A DNA stretch of 64,000 bases from Nitrobacter vulgaris. GTDB lineage: Bacteria > Pseudomonadota > Alphaproteobacteria > Rhizobiales > Xanthobacteraceae. The stretch lies in contig NZ_MWPQ01000049.1 in assembly GCF_002028545.1 (NCBI RefSeq), positions 62,001 through 126,000 on the forward strand, written 5' to 3'. This document shows positions 57,785-64,000 of the stretch, one piece after another (position 1 is the first letter of the stretch; every line of letters begins with the position of its first letter). The notes beneath the pieces are model-generated. The model was not told the origin of the DNA. It made no database searches and was given only the letters and a program-made list of their open reading frames with translations. The translations under genes and the position numbers were made by a program.

Positions 57785-58600
57785 GTGATGCATATCGACT
57801 GGCGAATAGTGTTGGGTCCGGCTTTCGCGATTTTAATCGCAGGCGCGTCCATCTATGCCGATCGCAACGTTGCCGCCTTTGCGGACCTGTCAGCGCTATA
57901 TATTTGTGTCGTCGCCCTCGCCGGATCGCTTGGTGGCACAGTTTCCGGTCTGATCAGCGCCGGAATAGCCGTTTTAGCCTCCGCAGGAATTCTTAGCGAC
58001 TACAATGCCACGGTCGCTGACGGTTCCATCGTTTTACGTCTTGGATTGCTGACCCTGACCGCCGGCGGCACCGCCTTGATCACCGGATTGTTGCGGTTGC
58101 GGATGATGAATGCGCTCAGACGGGAGCGCGAGCGGCACGCGACAGCGGCACGGCTGTCCACCGCCCTCAACCAGACCGACATCGGGATCGTCATGCTCGA
58201 CGCAGACACCCGTGCCGAATTCATCAACCGAGCGTTCCGGAATTACTTCTCGCTGCCTGACGAGAAGGCCGACAGCAAGCCGCCGTTTATCGCGCTGATG
58301 TATCATGGCCGCGATACCGGCGCGTACGAACTGCCGCAAGACGAGCTTAGCCATTTCATCGCCGAGCGCGTTGGGATGGTACGCGCGGGCGATCCGACCC
58401 CGATAAATATCAAACTCAGAAACGGCGAGGTGCTGCGCTTCATTTGCACGGCGCTTCCGGACGGCGGCCGAATGCTGAGTTATGCGCCGGTGACCGATCT
58501 CATTCGTCGCACCGACAATCCGGCGGATGCCGACTACTACCTCTCACTGCGCGGAAGAGACCGACGTCTCCCGATCCATCGCCTTCGCGCGGCGGAATAA
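57785..58600 (+). CDS. Membrane-bound PAS-domain protein
   Basis: 271 residues. Three or four membrane segments in residues 8-108 (ALYICVVALAGSLGGTVSGL is one), then a coiled linker (MMNALRRERERHATAARLST) and one PAS-type domain (ALNQTDIGIVMLDADTRAEF, INRAFRNYFSLPDEKADSKP). Normally such modules lead to a histidine kinase or GGDEF; here the protein stops after the PAS fold (MLSYAPVTDLIRRTDNPADA). It may be a lone sensor that signals through partners, or a truncated kinase. Confidence 0.8.
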   Translation: MMHIDWRIVLGPAFAILIAGASIYADRNVAAFADLSALYICVVALAGSLGGTVSGLISAGIAVLASAGILSDYNATVADGSIVLRLGLLTLTAGGTALITGLLRLRMMNALRRERERHATAARLSTALNQTDIGIVMLDADTRAEFINRAFRNYFSLPDEKADSKPPFIALMYHGRDTGAYELPQDELSHFIAERVGMVRAGDPTPINIKLRNGEVLRFICTALPDGGRMLSYAPVTDLIRRTDNPADADYYLSLRGRDRRLPIHRLRAAE

Positions 58601-58666
58601 TCTCGCTTCTGAAAGGATTTCATCCGTATCGATCCGGAACTATGGTTGCGCATCGATCAACCCGGC

Positions 58667-58770
58667 CTAGAGTCTTTCACCGCTTAACGGAAGCGGTGAA
58701 AGACTCTAGTTTTTTTGATTGACGCGTTTTCTTCACGCGAACCGGATTCCACTTCGCTCGAAAACGCTAT
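58667..58770. repeat. Modular palindromic repeat, copy 6 (strong terminator form)
   Basis: ctagagtctttcaccgctt (58667-58685) pairs perfectly over 19 bp with 58691-58709 around loop aacgg, followed directly by seven T (58710-58716). The conserved module gacgcgttttcttcacgcga...cttcgctcgaaaacgctat follows (58721-58770). Confidence 0.85.
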
Positions 58771-58788
58771 GAGAGCACACCCGCCGCC

Positions 58789-58989
58789 ATGACACGCCAG
58801 ACCCGACAGCAAGCCATTCGCCGCCTCGCCTGTTCCGGGTGCGGAACGAAATTCACTTGCGATCTATCTGGCAACTGCTGGTGCGCCGAGGAGGCCGGGC
58901 GAAAGCCAATGCCGACCGAAGGCGGCGATTGCCTGTGCCGCGATTGCCTGCGAAAGGCCGTGTCGAGGTCATCATCGCCGAAGGCGTGA
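58789..58989 (+). CDS. Cysteine-rich CWC protein
   Basis: 66 residues with CSGCGTKFTCDLSGNCWC and CLCRDCL, the CWC (Cys_rich_CWC) pattern: two CxxC pairs and a CWC turn that likely bind zinc. Function of the family is not known. The small size and ATG at 58789 fit; no strong ribosome site. It lies just upstream of uvrB, same direction. Confidence 0.85.
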   Translation: MTRQTRQQAIRRLACSGCGTKFTCDLSGNCWCAEEAGRKPMPTEGGDCLCRDCLRKAVSRSSSPKA

Positions 58990-59055
58990 TCACGGTATGT
59001 GCATCCGTGTGATTGCGCTCTTTCTTGCGGGCTGGATTCGCCCCATATTGCCGGC

Positions 59056-62000
59056 ATGGCGAAGCCTCCCAATCCTCCTAAACAACCCGGTAAACCGCCG
59101 AGCGCTCAGAAGTCTAAAGCCCCGAAGTCGAAGGCACATCGTCCCGAGGTGCAGCCGATCGGACCTGCGCTCGCCGAATTGCTCAATCCGGCGATTAACC
59201 GCGGCGATGCCGGCCTCGGGTCCGGCACCGGATTGCAACCGCCACCGGACAATTCGTGGGACCGCCGCTCCGGCGGCGAGGCTGCGGCGCATCGCGCGCG
59301 AGCCTCCACGCGCGGCAAGGACGATGCGACGGCAAAACGGGATGCGTCTCGCTCCCCTCCCGTTAGCGGAGCGAGTGACAGGGACAGGGAAGTCTCTCCC
59401 CTCAAGGACGAGGTAAAGCAAAAGGGCTTCGACGAAGCGCCGCAAGCGGAATTCGCGACGCCGAACTACGGCACCTCCGCCACCATCCCGACGCTCGACC
59501 CGGAACTGGCGCGGCAGTTGGGCTTCCCAACCGCCGAGGATGACGATGAAGCGTTGGCGCGGCCACCGCGCAACAAGATGGAAGGCCTTGGCGTCAAGGC
59601 GACCGCTGAAGCGCTCGAGAATCTGATCCGCGATGGCCGCCCCGAATTTCGCGGCGACGACGGCGGGATGAAAGTATGGACACCGCACCGGCCGCCGCGA
59701 CCGGAGAAGAGCGAAGGCGGCGTGCGGTTCGAGATCAAGTCGGAGTATCAGCCCAAAGGCGACCAGCCACAGGCAATCCGCGAACTGGTGGAAGGCATCC
59801 AGCGCAACGACCGCACCCAGGTGCTGCTCGGCGTCACCGGCTCCGGAAAGACCTACACCATGGCCAAGGTGATCGAAGCCACGCAGCGCCCAGCCCTGAT
59901 CCTCGCGCCAAACAAGACGCTGGCAGCGCAGCTCTACGGTGAGTTCAAGAATTTCTTCCCCGACAACGCGGTGGAATACTTCGTCAGTTATTACGACTAC
60001 TATCAGCCTGAAGCCTACGTACCGCGCACCGACACCTATATCGAGAAGGATTCCTCGATCAACGAGCAGATCGACCGCATGCGCCACGCGGCAACGCGCG
60101 CGCTGCTGGAGCGCGACGACGTCATCATCGTCGCCTCTGTGTCGTGTATCTATGGTATCGGCTCGGTCGAGACGTACACCGCAATGACCTTCGCCCTGAA
60201 GCGCGGCGAGCGCATCGACCAGCGTCAGCTCATCGCCGATCTCGTGGCGCTGCAATACAAGCGCACATCGGCCGACTTCACCCGCGGCACTTTCCGCGTG
60301 CGCGGCGACGTCATCGATATCTTCCCGGCGCACTACGAAGACCGCGCCTGGCGCGTGAACCTGTTCGGCGACGAGGTGGAGAGCATCGAGGAGTTCGATC
60401 CCCTCACCGGCCACAAGCAGGATGAACTGGATTTCATCAAGGTCTATTCCAATTCGCATTATGTGACGCCGCGTCCGACGCTGGTGCAGGCGATCAAGTC
60501 GATCAAATCGGAACTCAAGATGCGGCTCGACGAACTGCACGCGCAGGGTCGCCTGCTGGAAGCGCAGCGGCTGGAGCAACGCACCACCTTCGACCTCGAA
60601 ATGATGGAGGCGACCGGAAGCTGCGCCGGCATCGAGAACTATTCACGCTATCTCACCGGCCGCCGCCCGGGCGAGCCGCCGCCGACCTTGTTCGAATACG
60701 TCCCCGACAACGCGCTGGTGTTTGCCGACGAGAGCCACGTCAGCGTGCCGCAGATCGGCGGCATGTTTCGCGGCGACTTCCGCCGCAAGGCCACGCTCGC
60801 CGAATACGGCTTCCGCCTGCCCTCCTGCATGGACAACCGGCCGCTGCGTTTCGAGGAATGGGACATGATGCGCCCGCAATCGGTCGCGGTATCCGCCACG
60901 CCAGGCGCATGGGAGCTGAACGAGAGCGGCGGCGTGTTCGTCGAGCAGGTGATCCGTCCGACCGGGCTGATTGATCCGCCGGTCGACATCCGCCCCGCGC
61001 GGACGCAGGTGGACGATCTCGTAGGCGAGGTGCGCGCAACGGCTGCGAATGGCTATCGCTCACTCATCACGGTGCTAACCAAACGCATGGCGGAGGACCT
61101 CACCGAATATCTGCACGAGCAGGGCATCCGCGTGCGCTACATGCACTCGGATATCGACACCATCGAGCGTATCGAGATCATCCGCGATCTCAGGCTTGGC
61201 GCTTTCGACGCGCTGGTCGGCATCAACCTGCTGCGCGAGGGCCTCGACATTCCCGAATGCGCGCTGGTTGCCATCCTCGACGCGGACAAGGAAGGTTTTT
61301 TGCGCAGCGAGACCTCGCTGATCCAGACCATCGGCCGCGCGGCCCGCAACGTCGACGGCCGGGTGATCCTCTATGCCGATCAGGTCACCGGATCGATGCA
61401 ACGCGCCATCGCCGAGACCGACCGCCGCCGCGAAAAGCAGGTGGAATACAACACCGCCAACGGCATCACGCCGGAAAGCGTCAAGAAGTCCATCGGCGAT
61501 ATTCTCAACAGCGTTTATGAGCGCGATCATGTGCTGGTGGAGATCGGCGATGGCGGCAAGGGGAATTCCTGGTCGGATGACGCGATCGCGATCGGCCACA
61601 ATTTCGAGGCCGTTCTCTCCGATCTGGAAACGCGGATGCGCGAGGCCGCCGCCGACCTGAACTTCGAGGAAGCCGCAAGGCTGCGCGATGAGGTCAAGCG
61701 GCTGCGCGCCACCGAGCTGGCCGTGGTCGATGATCCCACCATCAAGCAGCGCGGGGTCGCGGCAAAGGCGGGCGCCTATGCCGGCGCGAAGAAATACGGC
61801 GATGCGGCGAATCTGCCAGCGCGTTTGGATAAAGCAGCGCAAGGCAGGCCGACCGGAAAGTTTGGCAAGCGCAGCTCCTCAACCTCAAAAATCCATAAAC
61901 CCTCGCTCGACGAAATGGGTATCGCCACCTGGCACGAGGTCAAGCCGACCGGCACGCGTCCAAAGCCGCGCAAACCGACGCTCGACGAAATGGGTCCGGG

Positions 62001-62118
62001 GACCGAAAGCAGGATTTTCCAACCGACCAATTCGCGCGAATCCGGACCTGAATTCGGTCCACGGCCGCGCTCATCCGGCGGCGCGCCGGGCCACAGGGGT
62101 GGATGGAAGAAGAAGTGA
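59056..62118 (+). CDS. uvrB: Excinuclease ABC subunit B (extended form)
   Basis: 1020 residues from the ATG at 59056. It verifies damage handed over by UvrA and loads UvrC. The helicase core begins near residue 222 ([20 protein letters not shown]); Walker [12 protein letters not shown], the beta-hairpin [20 protein letters not shown], and [13 protein letters not shown] are present, and the UVR domain ([20 protein letters not shown]) lies near residue 860. The core is normal, but a 220-residue Pro/Lys/Ala-rich N-terminal extension and a 130-residue C-terminal tail with repeated LDEMG motifs ([23 protein letters not shown]) make it about 350 residues longer than E. coli UvrB. Such long UvrBs occur in Bradyrhizobium relatives. 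Confidence 0.97.
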   Translation: MAKPPNPPKQPGKPPSAQKSKAPKSKAHRPEVQPIGPALAELLNPAINRGDAGLGSGTGLQPPPDNSWDRRSGGEAAAHRARASTRGKDDATAKRDASRSPPVSGASDRDREVSPLKDEVKQKGFDEAPQAEFATPNYGTSATIPTLDPELARQLGFPTAEDDDEALARPPRNKMEGLGVKATAEALENLIRDGRPEFRGDDGGMKVWTPHRPPRPEKSEGGVRFEIKSEYQPKGDQPQAIRELVEGIQRNDRTQVLLGVTGSGKTYTMAKVIEATQRPALILAPNKTLAAQLYGEFKNFFPDNAVEYFVSYYDYYQPEAYVPRTDTYIEKDSSINEQIDRMRHAATRALLERDDVIIVASVSCIYGIGSVETYTAMTFALKRGERIDQRQLIADLVALQYKRTSADFTRGTFRVRGDVIDIFPAHYEDRAWRVNLFGDEVESIEEFDPLTGHKQDELDFIKVYSNSHYVTPRPTLVQAIKSIKSELKMRLDELHAQGRLLEAQRLEQRTTFDLEMMEATGSCAGIENYSRYLTGRRPGEPPPTLFEYVPDNALVFADESHVSVPQIGGMFRGDFRRKATLAEYGFRLPSCMDNRPLRFEEWDMMRPQSVAVSATPGAWELNESGGVFVEQVIRPTGLIDPPVDIRPARTQVDDLVGEVRATAANGYRSLITVLTKRMAEDLTEYLHEQGIRVRYMHSDIDTIERIEIIRDLRLGAFDALVGINLLREGLDIPECALVAILDADKEGFLRSETSLIQTIGRAARNVDGRVILYADQVTGSMQRAIAETDRRREKQVEYNTANGITPESVKKSIGDILNSVYERDHVLVEIGDGGKGNSWSDDAIAIGHNFEAVLSDLETRMREAAADLNFEEAARLRDEVKRLRATELAVVDDPTIKQRGVAAKAGAYAGAKKYGDAANLPARLDKAAQGRPTGKFGKRSSSTSKIHKPSLDEMGIATWHEVKPTGTRPKPRKPTLDEMGPGTESRIFQPTNSRESGPEFGPRPRSSGGAPGHRGGWKKK

Positions 62119-62303
62119 ACAGGCGTCGCCGGTCAAACAATCAGGAAAGGCTCACCGTGCGCTCGACATGACGGATGCCGACGCTTCGAAATGCCGCCGT
62201 AGTTGATCGTACTTGCCAAATTCCAAGCCTGTGCAATGATGCCAACCTTCGGCAAATGCCGGCTATACTTTTTCAGTTAGTTGTTTCCGGAATGGAGGAC
62301 CGC

Positions 62304-62825
62304 TTGAGCGAGTTGCTTCATCCAAACGCCCCCCACGATCTTCCCTCGTTCATTACAGCGCCCGGTGACACGGATGTCTTGATGGTGGCTGTCGGCGTCA
62401 TCCTGCTTGGAGCCGTTCTGGCGGTCGGCAATATCTATCTACGGCTGCATACCCTGCCGGAGCGGATGGCGCACAGATCGCAGAAGCTGCAGTTCGAGAT
62501 TGTCGCCGTTCTCGGCTTACTGGCGCTGTTTACCCATATGCATGTGTTCTGGGTGGCGGGACTGTTGCTGGCGATGATCGACCTGCCGGATTTCAGCACC
62601 CCGCTGCGCAGCATCGCAGGCTCCGTGGCGACAATTGCCGGCATCCAGCCAGGCACGGCGGCGCCCCGATCGCCGCACGATATCGCGACCGCCGGCGCAC
62701 CGGACTTGGCGAAGCCGGACTTGGCGAAACCGAACTTGGCGAAACCGGATTTGGCAAAGGCGTCCGACAAAAAAGAACCCGGCGAGGATGACGCCGGCGC
62801 TAGCGGGTTGCCGGGTCATGCTTGA
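62304..62825 (+). CDS. DUF3302 (YiaW-like) membrane protein
   Basis: 173 residues from the TTG at 62304, chosen because GGAGG ends five bases before it and the homologues I remember start SELLHPNAPH; an ATG at 62292 is also in frame. Two membrane segments (VLMVAVGVILLGAVLAVGNI and IVAVLGLLALFTHMHVFWVA) are followed by a cytoplasmic tail with a five-residue repeat (PDLAK / PNLAK, four copies). It partners the downstream HlyD gene as in E. coli yiaW-yiaV; the two overlap by eight bases. Confidence 0.8.
   Translation: MSELLHPNAPHDLPSFITAPGDTDVLMVAVGVILLGAVLAVGNIYLRLHTLPERMAHRSQKLQFEIVAVLGLLALFTHMHVFWVAGLLLAMIDLPDFSTPLRSIAGSVATIAGIQPGTAAPRSPHDIATAGAPDLAKPDLAKPNLAKPDLAKASDKKEPGEDDAGASGLPGHA
62703..62759 (+). 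repeat. 15-bp in-frame tandem repeat
   Basis: Unit gacttggcgaaaccg, 3.8 copies with few changes, encoding PDLAK in the tail of the DUF3302 protein. Variable-number repeat in origin. Confidence 0.9.
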
Positions 62826-64000
62826 ACTGCTGCTCTGTTCGCTGCTGACGATCGTCCCCGATTATCTTTACCGGCGCTACGCGCAGGGAAAGCGGCTTGG
62901 CCGCGAAATCACGCTCTACTCCGTCTGGTTCGAGCTGAGGTGGGGCATTACCGCCTGTTTGATGCTCACGGTCGCCCTGATCACGGTGATCTTCTATTTC
63001 CATCCCTCGACGACGACAGCGACCCTGTACTTCAGGACCGTCCCGATCATCCCCGAGACAATCGGGCGGGTGGCCGAGGTTCATGTCGATTTCAGCGCGC
63101 CCGTGAAAAAGAACGACGTGATCTTCAAGCTCGACAGCTCGAAGCAGGAAGCAGCGCTGGAAACCGCTCGGCGCAAGATCGCTGAGGTGGATGCCGCGCT
63201 AGGCGCTGCACAGGTCGATATCATCAAGGCGGATGCCCAGATCCAAGAAGCCAAAAGCGCATACCAGCAGGCGTCCGACGAGCTTAACGTGAAGCGCGAA
63301 CTGCAAAGGCGCAATCCGGGGATCGTCCCCCAGCGCGACATCGAGAAACTCGGGGTCCTGCTCGCGGGACGGCAGGGCACCGTGGATGCGGCAAATGCGG
63401 CGAAAGAATCCGCGATGACCCGCATGACATCGCTTCTTCCCGCGGAGAAGGCTAGCGCCGAGGCGGCGCTGGCACAGGCGCAGGTCGATCTCGACAAGAC
63501 CTACATTCGCGCCGGCGTTGACGGACGCGTCGAGCAATTTTTGTTACGGCCTGGCGATATCGTCAACCCGATGATGCGATCGGCGGGAATCCTGATCCCG
63601 GAGGGCGCCGGCAAACGGTCGCTGGCGGCGGGGTTCGGCCAGATCGAAGCGCAGGTGATGAGGGTCGGAATGGTGGCGGAGGCTACGTGCATTTCGAAGC
63701 CGTGGGCCATTATTCCGATGGTCGTCACGAGCGTACAGGACTACATCGCGGCCGGTCAGTTCCGTGGCGGCGAGCAGCTCGTCGAGGCGGGGCAGACTCT
63801 GCGTCCGGGCTCGATTCTTGTCCTCCTCGAGCCGCTCTACAAAGGCGGCCTGGAGGGCATCACACCGGGAAGCAGTTGCATCGTCAACGCCTACACCAGC
63901 AACCACGACCAGATCGCGTCAAAAGATACCGGTGCCTTCAAGCGCTTCGCGCTCCACGCCGTAGACGCCGTGGGGATCGTGCATGCCATGCTGTTGCGCA
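62818..64000 (+). CDS. HlyD-family membrane fusion protein (3' truncated by window edge)
   Basis: The ATG at 62818 overlaps the preceding gene, and the frame is open to the window end (about 394 residues). An N-terminal membrane segment (ACLMLTVALITVIFYFHPST), a lipoyl-like half (VAEVHVDFSAPVKKNDVIFK), a long coiled coil (KQEAALETARRKIAEVDAAL through KASAEAALAQAQVDLDKT) and the second half (YIRAGVDGRVEQFLLRPGDI). It matches YiaV-type HlyD proteins that work with DUF3302 partners; the substrate and outer-membrane partner are unknown. Confidence 0.88.
   Translation, partial: MLELLLCSLLTIVPDYLYRRYAQGKRLGREITLYSVWFELRWGITACLMLTVALITVIFYFHPSTTTATLYFRTVPIIPETIGRVAEVHVDFSAPVKKNDVIFKLDSSKQEAALETARRKIAEVDAALGAAQVDIIKADAQIQEAKSAYQQASDELNVKRELQRRNPGIVPQRDIEKLGVLLAGRQGTVDAANAAKESAMTRMTSLLPAEKASAEAALAQAQVDLDKTYIRAGVDGRVEQFLLRPGDIVNPMMRSAGILIPEGAGKRSLAAGFGQIEAQVMRVGMVAEATCISKPWAIIPMVVTSVQDYIAAGQFRGGEQLVEAGQTLRPGSILVLLEPLYKGGLEGITPGSSCIVNAYTSNHDQIASKDTGAFKRFALHAVDAVGIVHAMLLR

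Noticed and set aside
58990-59055. LexA box (GTTC-N7-GTTC type) upstream of uvrB.
   Set aside because: Neither the direct repeat nor its complement is present in the 70 bases before the start.

Overview
The window looks like an alphaproteobacterial chromosome from the Nitrobacteraceae (Bradyrhizobium, Rhodopseudomonas, Nitrobacter group), and most likely from Nitrobacter. The reasons are the high GC of most genes, the Rhizobiales-type carB with an extra internal segment, the very long UvrB, and a short 182-residue chlorite dismutase that by recall is extremely close to the dimeric enzyme of Nitrobacter winogradskyi. The species call rests on recognition by eye, not on a search.

Layout: (1) 1-1381, an OmpA-type C-terminus converging with a lytic transglycosylase. 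(2) 1999-6228, a low-GC island: an IS1595/ISXO2-type element with 34-bp inverted ends and several small cargo genes, one of them HEPN-like, followed by a frameshifted AIPR-type abortive-infection gene. (3) 6406-15780, core genes: a tandem pair of membrane proteins, rpoD, dnaG, cld, tiny membrane proteins, a GatB/YqeY-domain gene and carA. (4) 15825-17608, dps and a DUF302 gene around a roughly 800-bp stretch holding degenerate tRNA-like elements. (5) 17713-31812, a hairpin-rich leader, carB, greA, a DoxX gene, an Lrp regulator, trxB, a LysR regulator, a ParA-like ATPase, RNase P RNA and several envelope proteins. (6) 32080-38147, a small zinc-ribbon protein, a lytic transglycosylase and the complete thiOSGEC operon under a TPP riboswitch. 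(7) 38164-50521, a Mug-like DNA glycosylase, oligopeptidase B, the bfr/bfd iron-storage pair with an Irr-type operator, paired YG-rich secreted proteins, an MltB-like enzyme coupled to a UPF0114 protein, tam and an AI-2E-family permease. (8) 50555-64000, ettA, an L,D-transpeptidase, sseA, acetyltransferase and PAS genes, a CWC zinc protein, uvrB, and a DUF3302-HlyD pair that runs off the end.

Functional groups: carA and carB make carbamoyl phosphate but are separated by about 2.1 kb. The thi genes make the thiazole and pyrimidine halves of thiamine and join them. Bfr, Bfd and Dps handle iron storage, release and oxidative protection. Two MltB-like enzymes, one SLT enzyme and an L,D-transpeptidase remodel peptidoglycan.

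Non-coding structure is rich. At least six copies of a modular palindromic repeat sit at the 3' ends of genes. Other signals are a long inverted repeat between the YqeY gene and carA, a nested-hairpin block at 1579-1687, and in-frame tandem repeats in thiE and in the DUF3302 gene. The strongest candidates for something new are the IS-borne HEPN-like cargo beside the AIPR gene and the degenerate tRNA-like cluster between dps and DUF302.
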